Assembly (NCBI GenBank): GCA_902773055.1
Contig: CACYCZ010000067.1
Span: 1 to 49,008 of the forward strand
DNA: 49,008 bases
Direction: 5' to 3'
From: an uncultured Bacteroidales bacterium
GTDB taxonomy: Bacteria; Bacteroidota; Bacteroidia; Bacteroidales; Bacteroidaceae
Part shown: one piece after another, positions 27,331 through 35,817 of the stretch
Numbering within the stretch: position 1 is the first letter of the stretch
How the letters are laid out: each line of letters opens with the position of its first letter
The notes under the pieces: generated by a model
What the model was told of the DNA's origin: nothing
Databases searched by the model: none
Seen by the model: only the letters and a program-made list of their open reading frames with translations
Translations under genes and position numbers: made by a program

Positions 27331-28605
27331 TTATTGATGATTTCTATGTATTGTTGCTGTTCTGTCGGGTCCCACTGAAATAATGGTAATAGGAATACCC
27401 ATATAGTCCTCAATGAAGGTGATGTAATCGGAGAATTCCTGTGGAAATTCAGTTTCAGATTTCATATGGGTGAGGTCGCAGTTCCAGCCTTTTATTTCTT
27501 TATATACAGGTTCCCAGCTATTGAGGTCATAGGGCATATCCTTGGTTATTTCGTTGTTTTTCTTGTATGCAATGCAGATCTTCAGTGTGGGGAAATTGTC
27601 AAGTACGTCACTTTTCATCATGATAAGTTGTGTGACGCCATTGATTGTGGCGGCATATTTTAGGGCTACGAGATCTAGCCATCCACAACGGCGGTTACGC
27701 CCAGTTACTGCACCGAATTCATTTCCTATCTCGCGGATGAGGTCTCCCGTCTTGTCAAAGAGTTCAACGGGGAAAGGACCGGAACCAACACGTGTGCTAT
27801 ATGCTTTGAAAATGCCGAAAACCTGATCAATTTTGTTGGGTGCTACTCCCAATCCTGTGCATACACCACCGCATGTGGTACTGGAAGAACTGACCATAGG
27901 GTAAGTACCATGATCAATGTCTAAAAGGGAACCTTGAGCTCCTTCAGCGAGGACATTCTTGCCTTCGGTGAGATAACGGTTAATCTCTACCTCTGTATCG
28001 CTCAGGTCAAGGGTTTTCATATATGCAACCCCTTTAAGCCATGCTTTTTCTTCTTCTGTAATGTCATATTCATATTTCAGATCGCTGAGAATGCGTGCAT
28101 GGCGTGCTTTGAGTGATTGGTATTTTTCCTCAAAGTTTTCAAGAATGTCGCCGACGCGTAGACCAGTGCGAGCAGCCTTGTCGCTGTAGGCAGGTCCGAT
28201 GCCTTTACCTGTTGTGCCAATTTTATTTTTGCCTTTCAATGTTTCATAGGCACGGTCAAGAGCGCGATGCGTGGGAAGGATGAGGTGGGCACGCTTGCTG
28301 ATATGAAGTCGTCCTTTCAGCTTGTAACCAGCGTTCTCTAATTCCTTGGCTTCCTGGTAGAAGAGGTCTGGGGCAATGACACAGCCATTTCCGATTATAT
28401 TGAGAGTTTCGTTGTTGAAAATGCCGGATGGGATGGAGCGCAAAACGAACTTCTTTCCATCGAAAATAATTGTATGACCGGCGTTGGGACCACCGGCAAA
28501 GCGTGCAACGACATCATACCGAGGTGTGAAGTAGTCAACAACCTTGCCTTTGCCTTCGTCTCCGAAAACGATGCCTAAGAGTGCATCAATTTTACCTTGT
28601 TTCAT
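27331..28605 (-). CDS. purA: Adenylosuccinate synthetase
   Basis: Catalyses GTP-dependent joining of IMP and aspartate, the first committed step to AMP. Signature motifs are plain: GDEGKGKVVDYF at residues 15-26, GGPNAGHT with the catalytic histidine, GTTGKGIGPAYSDKAARTGLR, EGAQGSLLDIDHGTYP, and the C-terminal SVGPDRTATI. The length of 424 aa is normal. A TTG start at 28614 is possible in frame, but the ATG at 28605 is preferred. It follows the Fur-family gene by about 30 bp and precedes the DUF5606 gene by 10 bp, so purA lies inside a multigene operon. Confidence 0.97.
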   Translation of the reverse strand: MKQGKIDALLGIVFGDEGKGKVVDYFTPRYDVVARFAGGPNAGHTIIFDGKKFVLRSIPSGIFNNETLNIIGNGCVIAPDLFYQEAKELENAGYKLKGRLHISKRAHLILPTHRALDRAYETLKGKNKIGTTGKGIGPAYSDKAARTGLRVGDILENFEEKYQSLKARHARILSDLKYEYDITEEEKAWLKGVAYMKTLDLSDTEVEINRYLTEGKNVLAEGAQGSLLDIDHGTYPMVSSSSTTCGGVCTGLGVAPNKIDQVFGIFKAYSTRVGSGPFPVELFDKTGDLIREIGNEFGAVTGRNRRCGWLDLVALKYAATINGVTQLIMMKSDVLDNFPTLKICIAYKKNNEITKDMPYDLNSWEPVYKEIKGWNCDLTHMKSETEFPQEFSDYITFIEDYMGIPITIISVGPDRTATIHRNHQ

Positions 28606-28636
28606 TTTGTACAATATTGTTTTTGTATGTTATTGT

Positions 28637-29110
28637 TCAGGATCGTGATTCTTTCTTTTCTTTTTCCTTTTGACAGTTGAAGCATATTCCTCCAATGTAG
28701 AGTGTGTAGGTGGATGCCTTGAACCGAGGCCATTTGATATGGCTGATAGAACTGTTCAGGCGTGCGAGTGAGACTGAGCGTACCTGTCCACATTCTGAAC
28801 AAACGAGGAATTGTCTGACATGGGTATTGTAGTTGGCGAAGAACTTGCTATACCTGCCATCAGGCTTGCTGCGCATGAGCAGATGAGCTTTTTCAAAGAG
28901 GATAAAGGTATTGTATATGGTGGAAAGGCTGGTGCGATATTTAGAGCCTTTCATTTTTTCCTGCATGTCGTGAATGTCAAATGGGCTGTCAAAGGAGTAT
29001 ATGGCTTCCAAAAGGGCAAAACGCTCTTGTGTTCTTTTGAGCCTGTTTTCCTTGAGATACCTTTCCAGAATAGCTTTGGCTTTGATGTAGTTTTCGTTAT
29101 TTGTCTCCAT
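28637..29110 (-). CDS. Fur/PerR-family transcriptional regulator lacking the usual histidine cluster
   Basis: Winged-helix regulator of the ferric uptake family. The DNA-binding region reads KRTQERFALLEAIY, then SLSTIYNTFILFEKAHL. The structural zinc site is retained as two CxxC pairs (VCSECGQ near residue 104 and ICFNCQ near 144). The metal-sensing HHxHxH-type segment expected before the first CxxC is reduced to NTHVRQFLVCSECG, so regulatory metal sensing is probably altered or lost. It starts 5 bp after the AlkD-like gene and lies just before purA. Because of the altered sensor residues I do not assign fur, perR or zur. Confidence 0.88.
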   Translation of the reverse strand: METNNENYIKAKAILERYLKENRLKRTQERFALLEAIYSFDSPFDIHDMQEKMKGSKYRTSLSTIYNTFILFEKAHLLMRSKPDGRYSKFFANYNTHVRQFLVCSECGQVRSVSLARLNSSISHIKWPRFKASTYTLYIGGICFNCQKEKEKKESRS

Positions 29111-29115
29111 GCTTG

Positions 29116-29718
29116 CTATTGTAGTATTCGGTTGACTTTATTTTGCTCGATAGTTCCCAAGGCGGCATATTTGGACAATGCATTAAGTATGGCAGATTTC
29201 AAGGTAACATTATTGGTGTTGAGCAGGCTTTGAGCTTGATCTAAAAACTCGTTTGCGCTGTTGTCGTCGACAATACCGTCTTCTTTCATAAAAAGGCGTG
29301 AGAATAGTAGAAAGCCACAGAGTTGGAACATTTGGTCGTTTCGGGCTATCCAGTGAAATGCCGCACGTTTGGCATAGGGTAAGTGTTGAAAAAGCGACAG
29401 CGTAGTATACTGTGCCTCCTCTGGAAAGTGCATGCTTTCAATCCATATTTCAGCTAAATCCTCGGGGAAACAGTCTGCTGGTTGGAGCAAGCCTGCCAGC
29501 AGTCTGCACTCACGGATATCTTCTTTCCATAGGGCATTAGCCAATTGGGCGCTGTGACTTCTTTTCTCTGCCATTTCGCAGAGGCGATTCCATTCGACAC
29601 CATAGATGATGCGATATTTCAGCCCCTTTTCACGTAAAGAAGTACTGATAGGACCATTCATGTAGGCATGTAACTCCTGCTTGATTGCTTGAACCTGTTG
29701 ATATGTATCCTCGCTCAT
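29116..29718 (-). CDS. AlkD-like HEAT-repeat protein (DNA alkylation repair-related)
   Basis: Helical protein of 200 aa with the layout of AlkD-type DNA glycosylase relatives: an N-terminal SLREKGLKYRIIYGVEWNRL segment, then SAQLANALWKEDIRECRLLA and a run of HEAT-like helices to the C-terminus (TLKSAILNALSKYAALG). AlkD proteins remove bulky or cationic alkylated bases by flanking-strand trapping. Whether this divergent member is catalytic is unknown, and it could be a HEAT scaffold. Its ATG follows directly on the dpp III stop codon with no gap, and the Fur-family gene starts 5 bp later, so it is firmly inside the operon. Confidence 0.7.
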   Translation of the reverse strand: MSEDTYQQVQAIKQELHAYMNGPISTSLREKGLKYRIIYGVEWNRLCEMAEKRSHSAQLANALWKEDIRECRLLAGLLQPADCFPEDLAEIWIESMHFPEEAQYTTLSLFQHLPYAKRAAFHWIARNDQMFQLCGFLLFSRLFMKEDGIVDDNSANEFLDQAQSLLNTNNVTLKSAILNALSKYAALGTIEQNKVNRILQ

Positions 29719-31761
29719 TTAGTCGTTAATGTAGGGGAGGGGAGCATAGTCGGTACTATAGCGCAGCATCTGGTGATCATAGGTCTCAGTGTATGATATT
29801 TTGACATCCTTGATGTTGCCTTTACTATCCTTGACAGCAGTGTATACAGGATTGATGAATCCCTTGTATGGCGATATGTTTAGTTTGGCATAGCGTTGCA
29901 GCAATTCCTTATGTAGAACAGGGTCTACCTTTACGCCATAGTTCTCAACCAGTTGGCGTGCGCCTTCATAATCACCTGTACTCTTGACACGCTGTATTTC
30001 AGCCAATAGCTGGGCAAAAAGTGTTCGGAGTTCTCTGTAGTCGTTGATGCGCATATAGGTTTTCTTGTTCTTTTTGAACAGTTCAATGACATTTTTATTT
30101 TTGCCATGTTCGTAAGCCCAGTGTGCTATCAGGGCCCGATTGCGCATGTGGGCTTCCTCTATGTTGTTTCCCGGCTTGATGCGTACCAGTTGTGTCATCA
30201 AACCATTCAGGATGTATGTGTAGTATTCTGATTTATATGCTTCAGTGTTTGGCGTTAGTCCTAGTTCCACGAGTTTGTCGTCGGCCAGATAATAGAGGGC
30301 AAACAGGTCGGCTCGTGCTTCCTCGATGGTTGAGCCGTAGGCCTTGAGAGAGTCATCGGAGACACCTGGGAGCATTTTCCCGCTACCATGACCCAGACAT
30401 TCGTGAAGGTCAGTATGGAGGTCGTCGCAATTATCACCATATTGTCTGATGAGAGCTCTGGTGTCAGCATCGTAGATGAACTCTTCGTCAAAACCATTGC
30501 CGTGGGCTGCTTTGTTGTAGGCATCAGTCAGATTGCCGATGGTAACACTTTTGGAACCATATTCTTTCCTGATCCAGTTGGAGTTGGGCAGGTTAATGCC
30601 AATGGCGGTAGAGGGGTAGAGATCGCCGGCAAGAATGGCAGCGGTGATAACCTTGGCTGAGATGCCCTTGCATTCTTCTTTTCTGAATCGTGGGTCTACA
30701 GGGGAATGGTCTTCAAACCATTGTGCATTTTGACTGAGTTTTTCTGTACGTGCGGTTGTTTCCAGATCTTTGAAGTTGGCAAAACCTTCACAGCTGCCTT
30801 TAAATCGCAAGGGGTCGCCATATACTTCAATAAATCCATTGGTGAAGTCAACCAAATCGGCAGTATTCTTTACCCAGAGGATGCTGTAGTCATCAAAATC
30901 CTTGAGTTCTCCTGAAACGTAGAAATCAATCAACTTGTTGATGACAGCCTTTTGTTCTTTGCTCTCGGCAAAGGGAAGAGCGTTGCGCAAGTTGGATACA
31001 ATCTTTGATATGGCAGGACCATAAAGCCCGGTGGTTGTCCATTTCTTCTCAACCAGTTTGCCGTTTTCTTTGACAAGTTTGCTGTTGAGGCCATACATGA
31101 CGGGACGCTCATCATTAGGCTTGCGCATATCAGCATAGAAATTCTCAACTTCTGCTTGTGAGATGTTTGTTCCGTAGTAGTTCTCTCCAGATGTCCTTAT
31201 CAGGTCATCACCGTCTTTTTGGTTAACGCGCATGGGGAAAACAGTGGGGTCAAAAATGACAGGGAAAATCTCGTCGCAGAGTTTGTCGACTGTCTGTCCG
31301 TTGGTAAGAGGCAGTTTTTTCCTGTCAACACTCTTGAGGGCATTGCGGAAAAAATCCTGTGAGAATCCTGGTATAAATTTCTCTGAACCGTAATGGTGGT
31401 GGATGCCATTGCTGAACCAGACTCGTTTCAAGTACTCGGTGAGCGCCTTGAAGTCTTTGCTGTCGCGGCTGCCACGATAGTCTGTGTATACAGTTTCAAG
31501 CATTTTGCGGATGCGGAGGTTGTATGCGCCGTTTTGGTCAAAGAGGATGTCGCGCCCATATAAGGCGGCTTCGGAGAGATAGAAGATGAGTGTTTTCTGC
31601 CGTAGATTCAGTTTGTCAAAGTCTTGAACCTTGTAGCGAAGCATCTGGATATCGGCAAATTTCTCATCCGTATATTTGAATTCTTCGGCTGTGGATTCAA
31701 CAGTAGCCGATGTAGCTAATGTACTGAGCATGAGTGTGTAAAAAAACTTTTTGAGTGCCAT
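29719..31761 (-). CDS. Dipeptidyl peptidase III (M49 family zinc peptidase)
   Basis: Releases dipeptides from the N-terminus of oligopeptides. The zinc motif HECLGHGSG lies at about residues 453-461, and the second ligand glutamate is in EEARADLFALYYL near 478; both match the form seen in Bacteroides dipeptidyl peptidase III rather than the eukaryotic HELLGH/EECRAE. A leader (MALKKFFYTLMLSTLATSATV) suggests export to the periplasm. The frame runs upstream to 31863, but the ATG at 31761 begins the leader and lies downstream of a canonical promoter. At 680 aa it has family-typical length. It heads the operon with the AlkD-like, Fur-family, purA and DUF5606 genes. Confidence 0.95.
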   Translation of the reverse strand: MALKKFFYTLMLSTLATSATVESTAEEFKYTDEKFADIQMLRYKVQDFDKLNLRQKTLIFYLSEAALYGRDILFDQNGAYNLRIRKMLETVYTDYRGSRDSKDFKALTEYLKRVWFSNGIHHHYGSEKFIPGFSQDFFRNALKSVDRKKLPLTNGQTVDKLCDEIFPVIFDPTVFPMRVNQKDGDDLIRTSGENYYGTNISQAEVENFYADMRKPNDERPVMYGLNSKLVKENGKLVEKKWTTTGLYGPAISKIVSNLRNALPFAESKEQKAVINKLIDFYVSGELKDFDDYSILWVKNTADLVDFTNGFIEVYGDPLRFKGSCEGFANFKDLETTARTEKLSQNAQWFEDHSPVDPRFRKEECKGISAKVITAAILAGDLYPSTAIGINLPNSNWIRKEYGSKSVTIGNLTDAYNKAAHGNGFDEEFIYDADTRALIRQYGDNCDDLHTDLHECLGHGSGKMLPGVSDDSLKAYGSTIEEARADLFALYYLADDKLVELGLTPNTEAYKSEYYTYILNGLMTQLVRIKPGNNIEEAHMRNRALIAHWAYEHGKNKNVIELFKKNKKTYMRINDYRELRTLFAQLLAEIQRVKSTGDYEGARQLVENYGVKVDPVLHKELLQRYAKLNISPYKGFINPVYTAVKDSKGNIKDVKISYTETYDHQMLRYSTDYAPLPYIND

Positions 31762-31832
31762 TAACAATTGTTTTTTGACATGATGTATAACTGTGGAACA
31801 TGCGGGTGGTTCCCGCGAGTCCAAGTACCAAA

Positions 31833-31864
31833 CAAAGTTACATAAATAATCATTTTTAGGCAAA
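31833..31864 (-). promoter_or_regulatory. Canonical Bacteroidetes promoter of the dpp III-purA operon
   Basis: On the minus strand TTTG (complement of 31861-31864), 20 bp of spacer, then TAACTTTG (complement of 31833-31840) match both -33 and -7 consensus elements. A short GCGGG/CCCGC hairpin (31802-31816) lies in the resulting leader. Confidence 0.75.
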
Positions 31865-31894
31865 TCAAAATATAAGAATTTATGGATAATTAGT

Positions 31895-31902
31895 TATTTT
31901 TG
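31895..31902 (+). promoter_or_regulatory. recQ promoter -7 box, very close to the start codon
   Basis: TATTTTTG matches TAnnTTTG and ends only 7 bp before the recQ ATG at 31910, implying an extremely short or absent leader. Confidence 0.55.
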
Positions 31903-31909
31903 TCCCCCG

Positions 31910-33736
31910 ATGAGCGAAGACATTTTGATTTCTGCGCTGAAACGCTATTTTGGGTATGCAACTTTTCGCCCATTCCAACGCGAAATCATTCAGGAGGTGC
32001 TGAATGGCCGGGATGCGTTTGTCCTTATGCCGACGGGCGGCGGCAAGAGTATCTGTTACCAGTTGCCGGCTATGCTCATGCCAGGTCTGACGGTAGTGGT
32101 GTCGCCTCTGATATCGTTGATGAAGGATCAGGTGGATGCCTTATGTGCGGCCGGTATGCCGGCGGTAGCTCTGAACAGTTCGCTTACCGACAAGGCTAAC
32201 GCCACGTTGGAGTCAGACTGTCTGAACGGCAGGGTAAAACTGCTGTATGTCTCTCCCGAGATGGTCCTGGCTAAAATGCATTCTTTGCTCAGTCATCTTC
32301 AGATAAGTCTCTTTGCTATCGATGAGGCCCACTGTATCAGTCAGTGGGGCTCTGATTTCCGTCCGGAATATGCCCGACTGAATGTCTTGCGTGATGCGTT
32401 TCCCCGTGTTCCTTTCTTGGCTTTGACAGCTACTGCCGATAAGGTGACGCGCAAGGATATTGTCAGGCAGTTAAACCTACGTTCTCCCCGTTTATTTGTT
32501 TCATCGTTTGACAGGCCTAACCTGAGTCTTATGTTGGTGAAGGAAATGAAGAAGAGGGAAAAAGACCACGCCGTATGTTCCTTTATTAATGCCCATCCCC
32601 ATCAAAGTGGCATAATATATTGTCTCAGCAGGCAGACAACGGAAAAAGTATGTGATATGCTTTGCCTTCATGGTATATCGGCAAAGTCTTATCATGCAGG
32701 TATGAGTGCAACGCAGCGTACTGAAGTGCAGGATCTGTTTGTCAGAGATTCTGTTCAGGTCGTATGTGCCACGGTGGCCTTTGGAATGGGGATTGACAAG
32801 AGCAATGTCCGTTGGGTGATTCATTATAATCTGCCGTCAAGCCTGGAGGCTTTTTATCAGGAGATTGGCCGGGCCGGTCGTGACGGTGCACCGGCTCAGA
32901 CAGTTCTTTTCTACAGCTATGCCGATGTTGTCCAGCGTGGGAAGTTTGTTGAGGAAAGTGGCCAGCGTGAGATGAACAGAGAACGTCTGCGCCGTATGCG
33001 CCAATATGCTGAGGCAAATGTATGCCGGAGGCGGATCTTGCTGAATTATTTCGGCGAGGAGATGTCCACAGCCTGTCATAACTGTGATGTATGTCAGTGC
33101 CCGCCCAGACAGTTTGACGGAACTATCCTGGCCCAGAAACTGATGAGTGCCGTCAGACGCTCGGGAGAGCAGTATGATATCCGGGTGGTGACAGATATAT
33201 TGACCGGCACTTATTCTTCAGTGGTGCGGACCAATCATCTGGATAATTTGAAGACTTTTGGCGTTGGACGTGACGTGATGCGTACGGAGTGGCAGGACTA
33301 TGCCCTGCAGCTGCTCCACATGGGATACATAGAAATAGTTTATGATGAGCATAACCGCGTGGTGGTGACGCCGCTTGGGGAAAAGGTCCTTTTTGCCGGT
33401 GTCAGGGTGCAGATGGCCGTGCAGGACAAGAAGACATGGACAGCAGAACCCAGAAAGAAACGTACGCCGTCGCCTGCTATTCCCGGCCTTTATATGCCGA
33501 TGGAGGAAGATCCCGACTTGTATGAGGCTCTCAGGCTCTTGCGCCATCGCTTGGCCAGTGAGCAGAAGATGCCTCCCTATATAATATTCAGTGACAAGGT
33601 CCTGCATGAGATGGCCCGGATAAAGCCCTCGTCGGTCGAAGCCTTTGGGGATATATCCGGCGTGGGTGATTTCAAGCAGAAACGCTACGGGCCTGTTTTT
33701 GTCGATGAAATAAGGAAGTATGTAAAAAATAAATGA
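31910..33736 (+). CDS. recQ: ATP-dependent DNA helicase RecQ
   Basis: 3'-5' helicase for recombination and replication-fork repair. Motifs: MPTGGGKSICYQLPA near residue 40, AIDEAHCISQWGSDFRPEY near 138, LALTATAD, the helicase C-terminal half with YHAGMS and FGMGIDKSNVRWVIHY, and QEIGRAGRDG. Four cysteines of the RQC zinc site (NVCRRRILLNYF and ACHNCDVCQC, about 371-398) are present. A winged-helix region and a C-terminal HRDC domain (about 533-607: LYEALRLLRHRLASEQKMPP, ending VFVDEIRKYV) complete it. The length of 608 aa is standard. It is transcribed divergently from the dpp III operon and is followed 18 bp later by the reduced GH127-like gene. Confidence 0.97.
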   Translation: MSEDILISALKRYFGYATFRPFQREIIQEVLNGRDAFVLMPTGGGKSICYQLPAMLMPGLTVVVSPLISLMKDQVDALCAAGMPAVALNSSLTDKANATLESDCLNGRVKLLYVSPEMVLAKMHSLLSHLQISLFAIDEAHCISQWGSDFRPEYARLNVLRDAFPRVPFLALTATADKVTRKDIVRQLNLRSPRLFVSSFDRPNLSLMLVKEMKKREKDHAVCSFINAHPHQSGIIYCLSRQTTEKVCDMLCLHGISAKSYHAGMSATQRTEVQDLFVRDSVQVVCATVAFGMGIDKSNVRWVIHYNLPSSLEAFYQEIGRAGRDGAPAQTVLFYSYADVVQRGKFVEESGQREMNRERLRRMRQYAEANVCRRRILLNYFGEEMSTACHNCDVCQCPPRQFDGTILAQKLMSAVRRSGEQYDIRVVTDILTGTYSSVVRTNHLDNLKTFGVGRDVMRTEWQDYALQLLHMGYIEIVYDEHNRVVVTPLGEKVLFAGVRVQMAVQDKKTWTAEPRKKRTPSPAIPGLYMPMEEDPDLYEALRLLRHRLASEQKMPPYIIFSDKVLHEMARIKPSSVEAFGDISGVGDFKQKRYGPVFVDEIRKYVKNK

Positions 33737-33754
33737 TAAATGTGAGAAAATAAT

Positions 33755-34843
33755 ATGAAGTGTGCAATTATAGTATTGGTGTTGGCGCTTGTATCATTGG
33801 GTGTGAATGCTCAGAGACCGTTGCAGATGGTACATCCTGACAGTGTCCTGTTGGATGATTTCTTCTGGTTGCCCAAAGTTGATTCGGCCTGTGTGCTGTA
33901 TCCTGGGATGAAATCTCCTGAAACAGGCGTGACCATGAAGGATATGGCTGGTCTGTCCGGACTGAAGACGCGATTTGACAAGTTGGAAGCTGGTATCTCA
34001 ATTACAGGCTCTGCCAGGGACTTGTCAGATAATATCCGCCGTTTCAGGTCTGCACGTGATATGGCTTTCCTGGCATTTCGTTTGGCGTTGATGACCCGCC
34101 AGGGCAGGTACTTTGATTTCTGTGAGCGGGCTCTGTTCAATGAGATTGCCGGTGCGTGGGTTGATCCGGTGTCTAAGGTCAGGAGGAAGGAAGTCGCTGA
34201 GGCCCTTTCGGCTGTTCCGGGTATGCTGTATGCCGTTGATGGCCATGATGTATATATTAATATGCTTGTCAGGAATATTGCACATATAGTCGCTGAAGAC
34301 TTGGACTTCAGGGTACGTCTGATGGCCAGTATGCCTTGGTATAGTCAGTGTATGTTCGCGTTTGAAATGGACCGGGAGCAGGAATTCACTCTGCATATAC
34401 GTCTGCCTCACTGGGCCGAGGGGCAAGTGGAATTGTCTTCGTATGATGCCTCGTCAACTCGCAGCAGAATTGATGTCTATGTTAACGGAGACCGTGTCGA
34501 TAAGAATATTGTTGACGGTTATTACGTCATTCGCCGGCGCTGGAAAAAAGGTGATGTGATTAAATATGTCATTCCGTCTCCCGTAATCCGGGTTTCCGAC
34601 AGGCAACAATCTTCCGGGATGGCACTTCAGCGTGGTCCTCTGGTTTATGCCTTTGAGAATGCTTGCTCTGTCAGAAGGTCTGACGGGGTGTCCAATACTT
34701 TTGACCACGACAGGACTACGATATTCCTGACTTCAAAACAATATGACGAGCAGGGAATGCCTATTGGACAATACAAGGCATTTCCTTATTTCTGGAGTCC
34801 CGAAAAGTATGGTTCTCTGCTCTTCTCCCGAATGCTGAAATAG
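33755..34843 (+). CDS. Reduced GH127-like protein, catalytic centre apparently missing
   Basis: Exported protein (leader MKCAIIVLVLALVSLGVNAQ) with pieces of the beta-L-arabinofuranosidase family GH127. The N-terminal strand HPDSVLLDDFFWLPKV, a helical segment resembling the ...YFDFCERALFNEIAGA region (near residues 125-135), and the C-terminal beta domain (FTLHIRLPHWAEG, VDGYYVIRRRWKKGDVI, SGMALQRGPLVYAFENA) are recognisable. The length is only 362 aa against roughly 600-700 for the family, and I cannot find the zinc-binding CCP-type cysteine motif or the catalytic cysteine. The frame is intact with no internal stop, so it is either an internally deleted relic under little decay or a repurposed binding protein. 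It starts 18 bp after recQ and is convergent with upp. Confidence 0.65.
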   Translation: MKCAIIVLVLALVSLGVNAQRPLQMVHPDSVLLDDFFWLPKVDSACVLYPGMKSPETGVTMKDMAGLSGLKTRFDKLEAGISITGSARDLSDNIRRFRSARDMAFLAFRLALMTRQGRYFDFCERALFNEIAGAWVDPVSKVRRKEVAEALSAVPGMLYAVDGHDVYINMLVRNIAHIVAEDLDFRVRLMASMPWYSQCMFAFEMDREQEFTLHIRLPHWAEGQVELSSYDASSTRSRIDVYVNGDRVDKNIVDGYYVIRRRWKKGDVIKYVIPSPVIRVSDRQQSSGMALQRGPLVYAFENACSVRRSDGVSNTFDHDRTTIFLTSKQYDEQGMPIGQYKAFPYFWSPEKYGSLLFSRMLK

Positions 34844-34859
34844 GTTACTCCTGTTTTTT

Positions 34860-35519
34860 TCAATTCTTTTCGCCGAAGCACAGGTCACCGGCATCACCCA
34901 GTCCGGGGACAATGTATTTGTGCTCGTTGAGTATGGGGTCAATGGCAGCACACCAGATGGTTGTCTTGTCTTCTGGGAATACGGTCTTAATATATTCTAC
35001 GGCTTCCTGTGTGGCTATGATGCATGCCACATGGACGTGGGCAGGAGTACCCTTGCTGAGGAATGCCTTGTAACCCAGTTCCATGCTGCCGCCGGTGGCG
35101 AGCATGGGGTCGGCAATGATGAGCGTCTTGCCGGTGATGGTGGGCGATGCCAGATATTCTACGTGGACGCTGATTTCCGTATGGCTCTCGTCGGTGTACT
35201 TCCTGTATGCACTGACAAAGGCATTGGCCGCATGGTCAAAAACATCCAGGAAGCCTTCGTGGAAAGGCAGTCCGGCGCGCAGGATAGTGCCTATGACGAT
35301 GTCGTCTTCGGGTAGTGCGATGCGGGATGTCCCCAGTGGTGTCTGAATGTCGGTTGCGGCATATTGCAGGGTCTTGCTGATTTCGTATGCCATAATATGG
35401 CCTATACGCTTCATATTGTTGCGGAATACAAGGCGGTTGGTTTGGTAATCCTTATCACGTATCTCTGCCAGATATTTATTCAGGATGGTGTCTTGCTCAC
35501 TGAGATTGTAGATTTTCAT
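34860..35519 (-). CDS. upp: Uracil phosphoribosyltransferase
   Basis: Salvages uracil to UMP with PRPP. The family motifs include VGTILRAGLPFHEGFLDVF-like sequence (read here as IGTILRAGLPFHEGF), the PRPP-binding loop IIADPMLATGGSMELGY, and the uracil-binding C-terminus YIVPGLGDAGDLCFGE. The length of 219 aa is normal for the Bacteroidales form. A TAGCTTTG promoter box lies 23 bp upstream on the same strand. It is convergent with the GH127-like gene. Confidence 0.96.
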   Translation of the reverse strand: MKIYNLSEQDTILNKYLAEIRDKDYQTNRLVFRNNMKRIGHIMAYEISKTLQYAATDIQTPLGTSRIALPEDDIVIGTILRAGLPFHEGFLDVFDHAANAFVSAYRKYTDESHTEISVHVEYLASPTITGKTLIIADPMLATGGSMELGYKAFLSKGTPAHVHVACIIATQEAVEYIKTVFPEDKTTIWCAAIDPILNEHKYIVPGLGDAGDLCFGEKN

Positions 35520-35542
35520 GTGGATTCTCTTTATTTATGTTG

Positions 35543-35550
35543 CAAAGCTA
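35543..35550 (-). promoter_or_regulatory. upp promoter -7 box
   Basis: TAGCTTTG on the minus strand, followed by CAACAT, matches TAnnTTTG, 23 bp before the upp ATG. Confidence 0.6.
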
Positions 35551-35652
35551 TAAAAATATTTGCAAACATAAAAATACTGCAAATTATTATATGGTGTAAG
35601 TTTTCTGACTTTCTGTGCGTCCGCTGATATTTATTTTTCAGCAGATAGCCAT

Positions 35653-35817
35653 ATGTTTTAATATGGGGTGGAAAACGTTGTTATACGGCGAGATAATGAT
35701 GCAGATGTCTCCTTAAAGTTTATGTTCAGCGATGGTGAACGTATATTTTCCGTCGCGGAACGTATGTTTCACGTCGGTGAACATATGTTTTCCATCGGGA
35801 AACATAGAATGTATCGG
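35653..35817 (+). repeat. Intergenic element with 21-bp tandem palindromic units, copy 2
   Basis: Three 21-bp units at 35734-35754, 35755-35775 and 35776-35796 (GGTGAACGTATATTT..., GCGGAACGTATGTTT..., GGTGAACATATGTTT...) follow a TTTATGTTCAGCG partial unit. They end in a diverged unit at 35797-35817 beginning GGGAAACATAG, which aligns with the terminal unit of copy 1 (304-324). AATGATGC at 35695-35702 also matches copy 1. The orientation is the same as copy 1. Outer borders are approximate. Confidence 0.75.
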
